In this document: piece by piece, positions 27,778-36,516 of the stretch
Layout of the letters: each line of letters starts with the position of its first letter
Position numbering within the stretch: the stretch's first letter is position 1
Source of the DNA: Neopararhizobium haloflavum
Lineage (GTDB): Bacteria; Pseudomonadota; Alphaproteobacteria; Rhizobiales; Rhizobiaceae
Length of the DNA stretch: 64,000 nt
Assembly: GCF_002750855.1 (NCBI RefSeq)
Contig: NZ_NWUC01000004.1
Span: forward strand, 62,001 to 126,000
Reading direction: 5' to 3'
Position numbers and translations under genes: made by a program
The notes under the pieces: generated by a model
The model's database searches: none
The model's input: the letters and a program-made list of their open reading frames with translations, nothing else
Told to the model about the DNA's origin: nothing

Positions 27778-29421
27778 ATGCACGACGATCTTGCCATGCG
27801 GGCACGCGAACTCTCCTACACGCTGGTAGGCTGGCCGAGTGTGACTGGCTCGAAGGACGAAGCGGCCTTTGCCCCTCGCCTCCTCGATCTCCTCAGCGCG
27901 CTCCCCTATTTCAAGGACCACCCGGAAGACCTCATGCTGGTGCCTGTTCCGGGCGATCCTAACGGTCGGGCAAGCGTGCTTGCACTGGTGCGAGGCACGG
28001 GGCGCCGGACGGTGGCGCTTGCCGGGCACTTCGATGTAGTGCCGATCGACGACTACACCGACCTTGCCCCGCTCGCCGGATCGCCCGACGCTCTGCGCGA
28101 AGCGCTGATCGAACGCCTGAAAACCACCGGCAGCCATCCGCAGGCGCTCCACGATCTCGAGAGTGGCGCCTTTCTGCCCGGACGTGGGATGCTCGACATG
28201 AAATCCGGCGTGGCGGCCGGTATCGCCGTGCTTGAAGCATTCAGCCGCGAGGAAGCGCGCGAGGGGAATGTGCTCCTGATTGCAACGCCCGACGAGGAAG
28301 AAAACTCCTGTGGCATGCGCTCGATTTCGGCGATGCTTAGAGCCTTTCTGGCCGAGCGCGGGCTCGATGTGCCGCTTGCGATCAACCTCGACGCCACCTG
28401 CGACACGGGCGACGGGCAGAATGGCCGCGTCGTCACTATGGGTTCCATCGGCAAACTCCTCATCAGTGCCTATGTGGTCGGCAAGGACGCGCACGCCTGC
28501 TATCCCTTCGACGGTGTCAACAGCGCTTATCTCGCCGCCGAGCTCGCCGTCGAGTTCGAATGCGCGCCCGAGCTTGGCGAAGTTACCCGCGGTGAAGTCG
28601 CCTCGCCGCCGAGCACGCTCGCGCTGAAGGACAACAAGGACTGCTACAACGTCACGACACCGGGACGCAGCTGGCTGTTCTGGAATGTGCTCGCCTATCA
28701 GCGGACCCCGATCGCCATCTTCGAGACGGCACGCATGCTTGCCGAGCGCGCCGTCTCCCGCGCGCGTCAGCGCATGGCCGAGCGCGCGGCGGCACTGGGC
28801 GCCTCAATCAGCCCGACGCCCGTGTGGAACGACATCCGGGTGCTCTCCTTCGCCGAGTTAATGGGCATGGCAGGCCGGCAGCCGGGCCTTATTGCCGCCT
28901 TTGCACAACGGGCCGATGCGCTCGCCGCAACATCGCTCGACCTGCCGGAGCGATCGCGGCAGCTGACGGAATTCCTCGTCGACGGCGTCGGCATCGACGG
29001 AGCTGCGGTCGTTATCGGCAACGCCTCCATGCCCTACCCGGCCATCACATGGCCGGCCACGCGGCAAGGCGAAGAGACGGCTCGCCTGATCGAGGCCGGC
29101 GTGGCGCCGGTCCGTGAGCGCGAAGGCATCAGCATCGAGCGCAGGGCGTTCTTTCCGGCAATATCAGATATGAGCTTCCTCGGGCCGCGCGACGGTGCCG
29201 GACTGGCGGTGACGGCAGAGAACTCACCCTTGTGGGGGACAGGCATCGATCTCGACGCGAATGAAGCCGGCGCTGCGATTCCCGTGATCAATATCGGTCC
29301 GTGGGGCCGCGACTACCACCACTGGCTGGAACGGACGCATGTCGACTATACGTTCCGCGTGCTCCCAGCGCTTGTGCAATCAGTCATCCGCAGCGTGATC
29401 GGCGGTGAGACCGATCGTTGA
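27778..29421 (+). CDS. M20-family peptidase, RocB-like
   Basis: 547 residues, zinc-dependent M20 fold with an insertion, as in arginine-utilisation protein RocB. Metal ligands are seen as His and Asp in LAGHFDVVPIDDY, Asp in LDMKSGVAAGIAVLEAF, and EE in IATPDEEENSCGM; more follow in IPVINIGPWGRDYHHW near the C-terminus. RocB's exact substrate is uncertain in the family. The ATG at 27778 directly follows the fbp stop; an in-frame start within fbp is rejected. The peptide importer upstream makes a peptidase or amide hydrolase role fitting. Confidence 0.85.
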   Translation: MHDDLAMRARELSYTLVGWPSVTGSKDEAAFAPRLLDLLSALPYFKDHPEDLMLVPVPGDPNGRASVLALVRGTGRRTVALAGHFDVVPIDDYTDLAPLAGSPDALREALIERLKTTGSHPQALHDLESGAFLPGRGMLDMKSGVAAGIAVLEAFSREEAREGNVLLIATPDEEENSCGMRSISAMLRAFLAERGLDVPLAINLDATCDTGDGQNGRVVTMGSIGKLLISAYVVGKDAHACYPFDGVNSAYLAAELAVEFECAPELGEVTRGEVASPPSTLALKDNKDCYNVTTPGRSWLFWNVLAYQRTPIAIFETARMLAERAVSRARQRMAERAAALGASISPTPVWNDIRVLSFAELMGMAGRQPGLIAAFAQRADALAATSLDLPERSRQLTEFLVDGVGIDGAAVVIGNASMPYPAITWPATRQGEETARLIEAGVAPVREREGISIERRAFFPAISDMSFLGPRDGAGLAVTAENSPLWGTGIDLDANEAGAAIPVINIGPWGRDYHHWLERTHVDYTFRVLPALVQSVIRSVIGGETDR

Positions 29422-29430
29422 AGAACGAAA

Positions 29431-29453
29431 AAAGCCCGGCTGAGCCGGGCTTT
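29431..29453. terminator. bidirectional terminator between the RocB-like gene and hupB
   Basis: AAAGCCCGGC (29431-29440), loop TGA, GCCGGGCTTT (29444-29453): a perfect 10-bp stem with A and T flanks on both sides, so it can end transcription of both convergent genes. Confidence 0.9.
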
Positions 29454-29477
29454 ATCTTACTCCGTATGTCTAGGTCT

Positions 29478-29750
29478 TCAGTTGACCGCGTCCTTCAGGC
29501 CCTTGCCGGCCGAGAACTTCGGAACGTTGCGGGCCGGGATGTCGACCTCGGCGCCCGTCGAAGGGTTGCGGCCCTTGGAGGCTTCACGGCGTGAAACGGA
29601 GAAGTTGCCGAAGCCGATGAGACGAACGTCGCCGCCGCCCTTGAGTTCGCCGGTGATCACTTCGAAGACGGCCTCAACAGCGGAACCGGCTTCGGTCTTC
29701 GCCATGCCGGTCTTTTCGGCGACAGCAGCAACGAGTTCATTCTTGTTCAT
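29478..29750 (-). CDS. hupB: DNA-binding protein HU
   Basis: 90 residues: MNKNELVAAVAEKTGMAKTE through GFGNFSVSRREASKGRNPST to VPKFSAGKGLKDAVN. The G-R-N-P beta-arm motif that inserts into the DNA minor groove is present. HU is an abundant nucleoid protein that bends DNA without sequence preference. The start is supported by AAGGGGTGG 5 nt upstream. It lies downstream of lon, as in many proteobacteria, with a terminator between them. Confidence 0.96.
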   Translation of the reverse strand: MNKNELVAAVAEKTGMAKTEAGSAVEAVFEVITGELKGGGDVRLIGFGNFSVSRREASKGRNPSTGAEVDIPARNVPKFSAGKGLKDAVN

Positions 29751-29883
29751 GTTTCCACCCCTTTCAAATCGGTATGAAACAGTTGGTTGAAAATCGTCCG
29801 GCATCCTTCTCCAGACGCCTGGCAATCGCAAGCCAATTGCACGGAAAAGCCCGGTATTCCAGCGTTTTTAAGGCTTGAATGCG

Positions 29884-29910
29884 AAAAACCGGGCGTTGCG
29901 CCCGGTTTTT
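29884..29910. terminator. rho-independent terminator after lon
   Basis: AAAAACCGGGCG (29884-29895), loop TTG, CGCCCGGTTTTT (29899-29910): a perfect 12-bp stem with A/T ends, 55 bp past the lon stop on the minus strand. It separates lon from hupB. Confidence 0.9.
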
Positions 29911-29964
29911 CCACTTGGTTGTGAGGCACGTCCTTCATCAGGAACGAATCAGATGCCCTCGTGC

Positions 29965-32382
29965 CTAGTGCGCGACGGAGGCACCGGCCTCGTCCGGCAG
30001 GTCCTGAGAGGCGACGGAAACCGCGGTGCTCTCGTCCCATTCGATCGGTTCGGGAACCCGCACCAAGGCGTGCTCCAGCACCTCTCCGAGACGCGATACC
30101 GGGACGATCTCCAGGCCGTTCTTGACGTTATCCGGGATCTCCGGCAGGTCCTTCGCATTCTCCTCGGGGATCAGCACCTTCTTGATGCCACCGCGCAGCG
30201 CGGCAAGCAGCTTCTCCTTGAGACCGCCGATCGGCAAAACACGCCCGCGAAGGGTGATCTCGCCCGTCATCGCGACATCCTTGCGCACCGGAATACCGGT
30301 CATGACCGAGACGATGGCCGTGACCATTGCGACGCCAGCCGAGGGGCCGTCCTTGGGCGTCGCACCCTCGGGAACGTGGACGTGGATGTCCCGCTTGTCG
30401 AACAGCGGAGGCTCGATGCCAAAATCGACGGCACGCGAGCGAACATAAGATGCCGCCGCGGAAATCGATTCCTTCATCACGTCCTTCAGATTGCCGGTGA
30501 CCGTCATCTTGCCCTTGCCGGGCATCATGACGCCTTCGATCGTCAGGAGTTCACCACCGACTTCCGTCCAGGCAAGACCCGTGACGACGCCGATCTGATC
30601 CTCGCCATCGATCTCACCATGACGGAAGCGCGGCACGCCGAGGAATTCCGAAACGTTTTCAGGCGTCACCTCAACGGTCTTCAGGTCCTTGTCCTTCAGG
30701 ATCTTGGTCACGACCTTGCGCGCGAGCTTCATCAGTTCGCGCTCGAGATTGCGCACGCCAGCCTCACGCGTATAGGTGCGGATGACTTCCATGATGGCGG
30801 CATCGCTCACCGAAAACTCGTTCGGCTGCAGGGCATGGTCGCGGATCGCCTTGGGCAGCAGGTGCCGCTTGGCGATTTCCAGCTTCTCGTCTTCCGTATA
30901 GCCGGCGATGCGGATGATCTCCATGCGGTCCATCAGCGGCGCGGGAATGTTGAGCGTGTTCGCCGTGGTGATGAACATCACGTTCGAGAGGTCGTATTCA
31001 ACCTCAAGATAGTGATCCATGAAGGTCGAGTTCTGTTCCGGGTCGAGCACTTCGAGAAGCGCCGAAGACGGATCTCCCCTAAAGTCCATACCCATTTTGT
31101 CGATCTCGTCGAGCAGGAAGAGCGGGTTGGCCTTCTTGGCTTTCTTCATCGACTGGATGACCTTGCCCGGCATGGAGCCGATATAGGTTCGGCGATGCCC
31201 GCGAATCTCGGCTTCGTCACGCACGCCGCCGAGCGCCATGCGGATATACTCGCGCCCGGTCGCCTTGGCGATCGACTGGGCAAGCGAGGTCTTGCCGACG
31301 CCGGGAGGACCGACGAGGCACAGAATGGGTCCCTTGATCTTGTTGGACCGGGCCTGCACGGCGAGGTACTCGACGATACGCTCCTTGACCTTCTCAAGGC
31401 CAAAGTGATCGGTCTCAAGCACCTTCTCGGCGTTGTTGAGGTCGGTCTTGATCTTGGATTTCTTGCCCCAGGGCAGTCCGAGAAGCCAGTCGAGATAGTT
31501 CCTGACGACGGTCGCCTCGGCCGACATCGGGCTCATCTGCTTGAGCTTCTTGATCTCCGCATCGGCCTTCTCGCGGGCCTCCTTGGAGAGCTTCGTCTTG
31601 GCGATGCGTTCGACCAGTTCGGCCATCTCGTCGCGGCCGTCTTCGCCGTCTCCAAGCTCCTTCTGGATCGCCTTCATCTGTTCGTTCAGGTAGTATTCGC
31701 GCTGCGTCTTCTCCATCTGACGCTTGACCCGCGAACGGATGCGCTTTTCCACCTGGAGGACCGAGATTTCGCCCTCCATGAAGCCGAGAGCCATTTCCAG
31801 CCGCTTCTTGATCGACAGGGTGGAAAGCATCTCCTGCTTTTCGCCGATCTTGATCGACAGATGCGAGCCTACGGTGTCGGCGAGCTTGGAGTAGTCGTCG
31901 ATCTGGCTGGCCGCCCCGACGACTTCCGGCGAGATTTTCTTGTTGAGCTTCACATAGCTTTCGAACTCGGTGACGACCGAGCGCGCGAGCGCTTCGAGCT
32001 CGACCGTGTCCTCTTCCGGCTCCGGGAGGGACTTGGCGAAGGCCTCGTAATAGTTCTCTTCTTCCGAGTAACCGGTGATCTCCGCGCGGGTCTTGCCTTC
32101 CACCAGCACCTTTACGGTTCCGTCGGGAAGCTTGAGCAGCTGCAAGACGTTGGCGACGGTGCCGATGGTGTAGATCGCCGCGGTATCCGGATCGTCGTCG
32201 CCTGCATTGGTCTGGGTCGCAAGCAGAATCTGCTTGTCTCCACCCATGACCTCCTCAAGGGCGCGAATGGATTTTTCGCGACCGACGAAGAGCGGCACGA
32301 TCATGTGCGGGAAGACGACGATGTCGCGCAGCGGCAGAACCGGATAGGAATCCGTGCCCTCAATCATGGTCTTGTCATTCAT
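29965..32382 (-). CDS. lon: ATP-dependent protease Lon
   Basis: 805 residues, standard length. The N-terminal substrate domain starts [20 protein letters not shown]; the AAA+ module has Walker [19 protein letters not shown] and Walker [13 protein letters not shown]; the C-terminal protease has the Ser/Lys dyad in [15 protein letters not shown] and the later [14 protein letters not shown]. Lon degrades misfolded and regulatory proteins in the cytoplasm. Its leader has a heat-shock-like promoter (32493-32521) and two hairpins. The ribosome site AAAGGA is a few bases before the ATG. Confidence 0.97.
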   Translation of the reverse strand: MNDKTMIEGTDSYPVLPLRDIVVFPHMIVPLFVGREKSIRALEEVMGGDKQILLATQTNAGDDDPDTAAIYTIGTVANVLQLLKLPDGTVKVLVEGKTRAEITGYSEEENYYEAFAKSLPEPEEDTVELEALARSVVTEFESYVKLNKKISPEVVGAASQIDDYSKLADTVGSHLSIKIGEKQEMLSTLSIKKRLEMALGFMEGEISVLQVEKRIRSRVKRQMEKTQREYYLNEQMKAIQKELGDGEDGRDEMAELVERIAKTKLSKEAREKADAEIKKLKQMSPMSAEATVVRNYLDWLLGLPWGKKSKIKTDLNNAEKVLETDHFGLEKVKERIVEYLAVQARSNKIKGPILCLVGPPGVGKTSLAQSIAKATGREYIRMALGGVRDEAEIRGHRRTYIGSMPGKVIQSMKKAKKANPLFLLDEIDKMGMDFRGDPSSALLEVLDPEQNSTFMDHYLEVEYDLSNVMFITTANTLNIPAPLMDRMEIIRIAGYTEDEKLEIAKRHLLPKAIRDHALQPNEFSVSDAAIMEVIRTYTREAGVRNLERELMKLARKVVTKILKDKDLKTVEVTPENVSEFLGVPRFRHGEIDGEDQIGVVTGLAWTEVGGELLTIEGVMMPGKGKMTVTGNLKDVMKESISAAASYVRSRAVDFGIEPPLFDKRDIHVHVPEGATPKDGPSAGVAMVTAIVSVMTGIPVRKDVAMTGEITLRGRVLPIGGLKEKLLAALRGGIKKVLIPEENAKDLPEIPDNVKNGLEIVPVSRLGEVLEHALVRVPEPIEWDESTAVSVASQDLPDEAGASVAH

Positions 32383-32408
32383 TGTTTATCCTTTCCACCT
32401 TCCGACGG

Positions 32409-32468
32409 CCGTATCTGTGGGGGATGACCGATACGGAAGGCTCGCCTTCGGTACGAGGGCGAAGCGAG
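32409..32468 (-). promoter_or_regulatory. two hairpins in the lon 5' leader
   Basis: Hairpin 1: CCGTATC (32409-32415) pairs with GATACGG (32430-32436), loop 14 nt. Hairpin 2 spans 32441-32468, CTCG/CTTCG pairing with CGAAG/CGAG with one bulge. Both would be in the transcript that starts at the heat-shock-like promoter. The ribosome site itself is outside both stems, so a classical thermometer is not obvious. Confidence 0.45.
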
Positions 32469-32492
32469 TGCCCCGAGTGGTTTCAAAAGCGT

Positions 32493-32521
32493 AAGTGGCG
32501 TTGTGGCGCAGGCGTTTCAAG
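32493..32521 (-). promoter_or_regulatory. heat-shock (sigma-32) promoter candidate for lon
   Basis: Reading toward lon: CTTGAAA (32515-32521), 14 bp, CGCCACTT (32493-32500). The -35 matches the sigma-32 consensus CTTGAAA exactly and the -10 matches CCCCATNT at five of seven informative bases. Lon is a classic heat-shock gene. The predicted start leaves about a 104-nt leader. Confidence 0.4.
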
Positions 32522-32629
32522 TCCCTCCGAGCGGGCTGTCACGGCCATAGTCATCTTGAAGCCGGGTGTCATGCAACTGTCAAATCTCGCGCAATTTTTC
32601 GCTGTGCACAATCGGCCTTTCGGACGCAA

Positions 32630-32654
32630 AAAAGCCCGCTCGAAGCGGGCTTTT
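32630..32654. terminator. rho-independent terminator after clpX
   Basis: AAAAGCCCGCT (32630-32640), loop CGA, AGCGGGCTTTT (32644-32654): a perfect 11-bp stem with A/T flanks, 20 bp after the clpX stop, between clpX and lon. Confidence 0.9.
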
Positions 32655-32674
32655 CCGTGTCAGTCCGGAGAGGA

Positions 32675-33952
32675 TCAGGCAGTTGCGTTACCCTTTTCCT
32701 CCTCCCGCTCCGAATAGATGTAGAGCGGGCGCGCGGCCCCCTCGACGACGTCATCCGAAATGACGACCTCGCGCACCCCTTCAAGGGCGGGAAGCTCGAA
32801 CATGGTATCGAGCAGGATCTTCTCCATGATCGATCTCAAACCACGGGCGCCGGTCTTGCGGTTGATGGCCAGCTTGGCGATGGCCCGCAACGCGTCTTCA
32901 TGGAAGGAGAGTTCGACATCTTCCATCTCGAAGAGCCGCTGATACTGCTTGACCAGCGCGTTCTTCGGTTCGGAAAGAATCTGGATCAGGGCGTCCTCAT
33001 CCAGATCCTCCAGTGTCGCGATGACCGGCAGACGGCCGATGAATTCCGGAATGAGGCCGAACTTCACCAGGTCCTCCGGCTCGAGGTCTCGAAGCACTTC
33101 ACCCACCCGGCGATCCTCGGCAGCCTTGACCGACGCACCGAAGCCGATGGAAGTCTTCTCGCCACGCGCCGAGATGATCTTGTCGAGACCGGCGAAGGCG
33201 CCGCCGCAGATGAACAGGATATTGGTGGTGTCGACCTGAAGGAACTCCTGCTGGGGATGCTTCCGCCCGCCCTGCGGCGGAACGGACGCGACCGTGCCTT
33301 CCATGATCTTGAGCAGCGCCTGCTGCACGCCCTCGCCCGAGACGTCGCGCGTGATCGACGGATTGTCCGATTTGCGGGATATCTTGTCGACCTCGTCGAT
33401 ATAGACGATACCACGCTGGGCGCGCTCGACGTTGTAGTCGGCGGACTGCAGCAGCTTGAGGATGATGTTTTCGACATCCTCGCCGACATAGCCAGCTTCC
33501 GTCAGTGTCGTCGCATCGGCCATCGTGAACGGCACGTCGATGATGCGAGCGAGCGTCTGAGCGAGATAGGTCTTGCCGCAGCCCGTCGGGCCGACGAGCA
33601 TGATGTTCGACTTCGACAACTCGACATCCGACCCTTTGGCCGCATGGGCGAGCCGCTTGTAGTGGTTGTGTACCGCCACCGAGAGAATGCGCTTGGCCTG
33701 ATCCTGGCCAATCACGTATTCGTCGAGGATCTTGATGATTTCCTGCGGCGTGGGGACCCCATCGCGCGACTTCACCATCGAGGTCTTGTTCTCCTCGCGG
33801 ATGATGTCCATGCAAAGCTCGACGCATTCATCGCAGATGAAAACCGTCGGGCCAGCGATGAGCTTGCGCACTTCGTGCTGGCTCTTGCCGCAGAAGGAGC
33901 AATAAAGCGTATTCTTGGAGTCGCCGCTATTGCCGCCGCTGACCTTGCTCAT
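32675..33952 (-). CDS. clpX: ATP-dependent Clp protease ATP-binding subunit ClpX
   Basis: 425 residues, AAA+ unfoldase. The N-terminal zinc domain is [17 protein letters not shown] with ICDECVELC; Walker A is [16 protein letters not shown]; Walker B is [14 protein letters not shown]; the RKH and IGF-type loops ([22 protein letters not shown]) are present. ClpX unfolds proteins for ClpP. MSKVSGG at 33952 is chosen: GGAAGGAA gives proper spacing to it, while the ATG at 33958 is too close. Confidence 0.97.
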   Translation of the reverse strand: MSKVSGGNSGDSKNTLYCSFCGKSQHEVRKLIAGPTVFICDECVELCMDIIREENKTSMVKSRDGVPTPQEIIKILDEYVIGQDQAKRILSVAVHNHYKRLAHAAKGSDVELSKSNIMLVGPTGCGKTYLAQTLARIIDVPFTMADATTLTEAGYVGEDVENIILKLLQSADYNVERAQRGIVYIDEVDKISRKSDNPSITRDVSGEGVQQALLKIMEGTVASVPPQGGRKHPQQEFLQVDTTNILFICGGAFAGLDKIISARGEKTSIGFGASVKAAEDRRVGEVLRDLEPEDLVKFGLIPEFIGRLPVIATLEDLDEDALIQILSEPKNALVKQYQRLFEMEDVELSFHEDALRAIAKLAINRKTGARGLRSIMEKILLDTMFELPALEGVREVVISDDVVEGAARPLYIYSEREEEKGNATA

Positions 33953-34256
33953 ATCCATTTCCTTCCAGCACTTCCGAACCGGTTCGTTCGGAATACTTTC
34001 AATCCACCGAGAGCGGGCCCGAATCTGGCGGCGCTCTCGTGGCAATCAGACCTTGGCGCCTGGCACCGTTGAAGCCATCCTAACGCATCGTGCCCTTGAC
34101 AAAATCAGATTTGCCACGTCTCGGCAACAATGCGGCGCAGTTACGAACAGGCTAGCGATCCGACGTAACCATGCACTTAACAGCCCGCGCATGGCCGGCC
34201 CATGGCTCGGGCGCGTCCGGCCCGGATCACACGGCCAGGCCCAGCGCCTTCTACAT
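33953..34256. other. 304-bp non-coding region between clpX and clpP
   Basis: No gene is seen. It contains the clpX leader inverted repeat (33972-33993). A possible -35 TTGTTG and -10-like TGATTT with a 17-bp spacer lie near the middle on the minus strand, but no heat-shock CTTGAAA element is present. Separate expression of clpX from clpP is therefore likely. Confidence 0.6.
33972..33993 (-). repeat. inverted repeat in the clpX leader
   Basis: TTCCGAAC (33972-33979), 6 bp, GTTCGGAA (33986-33993): a perfect 8-bp inverted repeat, with an inner GAACCGGTTC palindrome, 20 bp upstream of the clpX ATG. It could be a leader hairpin or a protein site. Confidence 0.6.
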
Positions 34257-34889
34257 TCATTTTCCGCCTTCGGCTTCGATCGCCTCACGCGATGCGATGA
34301 CCTTGTCGACAATGCCGAAGTCGCGCGCCTCTTCCGACGTCATGAAGTGGTCGCGATCGAGCGTACGCTCGATTGTGTCATAGTCTTGACCGGTATGCTG
34401 GACATAAACCTCATTAAGCCGCCGCTTCATCTTTATGATGTCCTGCGCGTGACGCTCGATATCCGATGCCTGTCCCTGGAATCCACCAGAAGGCTGATGC
34501 ACCATGATGCGCGCGTTGGGCGTAGCAAAGCGCATGTCCTTGTGACCAGCGCACAGCAGCAGCGAACCCATCGACGCGGCCTGGCCGATGCAGAGCGTCG
34601 AGACGGCCGGCTTGATGAACTGCATCGTGTCGTAGATGGCCATGCCGGCGGTCACGACGCCGCCCGGCGAATTGATGTAAAGCGCGATCTCCTTCTTCGG
34701 ATTTTCAGCTTCCAGGAACAGAAGCTGCGCGCAGACGAGCGTTGCCATCTGATCTTCGACTGGGCCGGTGATGAAGATGATCCGCTCTTTGAGGAGGCGC
34801 GAGAAGATGTCGTAGGAGCGTTCGCCGCGGTTCGTCTGTTCGACGACCATCGGCACCAGCGCCATGGCGGTATCAACCGTTCTTGTCAT
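34257..34889 (-). CDS. clpP: ATP-dependent Clp protease proteolytic subunit ClpP
   Basis: 210 residues, serine protease forming a 14-mer barrel. Catalytic triad: Ser in [12 protein letters not shown], His in [12 protein letters not shown], Asp in TLDRDHFM. The stretch [20 protein letters not shown] is the oxyanion region. It degrades proteins handed on by ClpX or ClpA. A good heat-shock promoter lies 71-100 bp upstream. Confidence 0.97.
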   Translation of the reverse strand: MTRTVDTAMALVPMVVEQTNRGERSYDIFSRLLKERIIFITGPVEDQMATLVCAQLLFLEAENPKKEIALYINSPGGVVTAGMAIYDTMQFIKPAVSTLCIGQAASMGSLLLCAGHKDMRFATPNARIMVHQPSGGFQGQASDIERHAQDIIKMKRRLNEVYVQHTGQDYDTIERTLDRDHFMTSEEARDFGIVDKVIASREAIEAEGGK

Positions 34890-34959
34890 GCAATCAGCCC
34901 TTGAAAATTGAGCCCGGCTTCGCTGCCCGGGCGAGAATCACTCTTTCTTGCTTTGTCCT

Positions 34960-34989
34960 ACATAGAGTGTGTGCCTGCCCATCTTCAAG
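34960..34989 (-). promoter_or_regulatory. heat-shock (sigma-32) promoter candidate for clpP
   Basis: Reading toward clpP: CTTGAAG (34983-34989), 15 bp, CTCTATGT (34960-34967). This fits the sigma-32 pattern CTTGAAA-N11-16-CCCCATNT and the CTATxT-type -10 reported for alphaproteobacteria. The leader would be about 60 nt. Confidence 0.55.
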
Positions 34990-35027
34990 ACGCGGGCGGC
35001 GAATGGGACTGATAGCGTGCGGTAACG

Positions 35028-36128
35028 TTAAGCCTCGGCGCGGAGCCAGCGCTGCAGGCCCGCCGTGTCAGCGTCATCCACCCACCGCGCGGCCCGCCGC
35101 CCGACGGCGGCGCCAAATTTATAGCCATGCCCCGAGCAGGCCGAAACGATCAGTACCTTGTCGCGGACTTCAGCAAAGAAGCGCTCGTCCTCCGTGAAGG
35201 TGTAGGCGCAGCTGACCACGTCGGTAACCCTGTACTCGGCCAGACGACGGAAGGGCGCCGCGAAAAGATCGCGGATCGCCTCGCCTTCGCCAGCTTCCGG
35301 GCTGCGGTCGGCATCGGCGTCGGCGGCCGGCCTTTTGTGCAATCCCGAGCCGAATTTCAGACCACCGTCGCCGCTCGGCGGAATGATGTAGCCGTCAGTG
35401 TCTCCGCCGACATCAAGGATGGTCGGGGCATCGGCCCAGGCAGAGCGGAATTCCTCAGGCGGGTCGAGATAGGCAACCGCGGTTCGGAATGTCGTCAGAT
35501 CGCGCGTCACATCGGGAAACAGCTTGGGCACCCAGGCGCCGGCGGTCACGATGATGCGATCGGCCAGGTGCACCGTGCCATCGGCCGTTTTGACGCTGCC
35601 AAGCGTAGGGTCGACGGAGGCCACCCTGGTATGCTCATGAAGGCGCGCGCCGTGACGGGTGAGCCACTCGGCAAGATCGGCCGCGATGCGACGGCAATGG
35701 AGAGCCCCGCCTTCGCGCGAGGTGAAGGCGAAACGAATTGACGATTCGTCCAGGAACGGGAAGCGACCAGTTGCCTGTGCGGCTGTGAGATCCTCGAATT
35801 CATAGCCGCCGTCGACCAGCCCATCGCGCATCTCCTCGGCTTCATCGCCCTTCTCGCGCGAGATGCACATGAAGCCGCGCGGATCGAGATGGCTGCGGCC
35901 AAGATCGAGCCACATCGTGTCCCACGCCTCATATGCCTCCGTGATGGCACGACCATAGCCGGCGGCCTTCCCATAGGCGCGGCGGATGATGCGGTGGTGG
36001 TCACCGGACGCAGCAAGCGGGTTGGGAATCGGTCCCTGTTCGAAAAGCGCGACCTGGTGCCCTGTCCTGACCAGCGACCAGGCCGTGGAAAGACCGGCGA
36101 TGCCCGCGCCGACGATGATGACGTTCAT
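35028..36128 (-). CDS. FAD-dependent oxidase, monomeric sarcosine oxidase-like
   Basis: 366 residues, DAO fold. The Rossmann FAD motif is VGAGIAGLSTAWSLVRTGH at the N-terminus. Cys307 in VVSCAYTFTEDERFF is at the place of the cysteine that binds FAD covalently in monomeric sarcosine oxidase, and SGHGYKFGAAVG follows near the C-terminus. Such enzymes oxidise N-methyl or cyclic amino acids to imines with release of hydrogen peroxide; the substrate here is unknown. It is the last gene of the metY-cupin-oxidase set on the minus strand. Confidence 0.82.
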   Translation of the reverse strand: MNVIIVGAGIAGLSTAWSLVRTGHQVALFEQGPIPNPLAASGDHHRIIRRAYGKAAGYGRAITEAYEAWDTMWLDLGRSHLDPRGFMCISREKGDEAEEMRDGLVDGGYEFEDLTAAQATGRFPFLDESSIRFAFTSREGGALHCRRIAADLAEWLTRHGARLHEHTRVASVDPTLGSVKTADGTVHLADRIIVTAGAWVPKLFPDVTRDLTTFRTAVAYLDPPEEFRSAWADAPTILDVGGDTDGYIIPPSGDGGLKFGSGLHKRPAADADADRSPEAGEGEAIRDLFAAPFRRLAEYRVTDVVSCAYTFTEDERFFAEVRDKVLIVSACSGHGYKFGAAVGRRAARWVDDADTAGLQRWLRAEA

Positions 36129-36171
36129 GAAAGCCTTGTTCTTTTGCGGGAAAAGGCGCCGAGGATCAGGC

Positions 36172-36516
36172 TCAGCTCAGGATGACGTATTCTTTGAGAG
36201 TCGTTTCAATCACTTCCCACGTTCCCTTGAAGCCCGGCCTGAGGACATAGGAATCTCCTGGCCCGAGCTCGACCGGATCACCGCCGTCCGGCGTCACGAC
36301 GGAGCGGCCCTCCAGAACGTGGAAGTACTCCCACTCGTCATAGGCGATCATCCATTTGCCGGGGGTCGCACGCCAGAGGCCGGCGAAGAGGCCCTTGTCG
36401 GTCTGCTCGATGTTCCATGTGGTGAAGCGCGGTGCGCCGTCCAGCACCCGCGAGGGATCGGGCGCATCGGACTCTGGCTCCGCGCCCTCCCGCGTGACGC
36501 GCAGCATATGGCGCAT
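36172..36516 (-). CDS. small cupin protein (DUF861 type)
   Basis: 114 residues, single cupin barrel: KWMIAYDEWEYFHVLEGRSV is motif 1 and LGPGDSYVLRPGFKGTWEV motif 2. DUF861 cupins include (S)-ureidoglycine aminohydrolase relatives and are often found with amino acid oxidases. Only part of the His/Glu metal set is visible (E, H in motif 1), so catalytic activity is uncertain. The ATG at 36516 overlaps the metY stop; a GTG three bases earlier is an alternative. It lies 43 bp before the FAD oxidase gene. Confidence 0.8.
   Translation of the reverse strand: MRHMLRVTREGAEPESDAPDPSRVLDGAPRFTTWNIEQTDKGLFAGLWRATPGKWMIAYDEWEYFHVLEGRSVVTPDGGDPVELGPGDSYVLRPGFKGTWEVIETTLKEYVILS

Noticed and set aside
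29875..32427. An 850-codon open frame on the plus strand
   Set aside because: It is fully antisense to lon, whose motifs are unmistakable. Long antisense frames are expected with GC-rich third positions.
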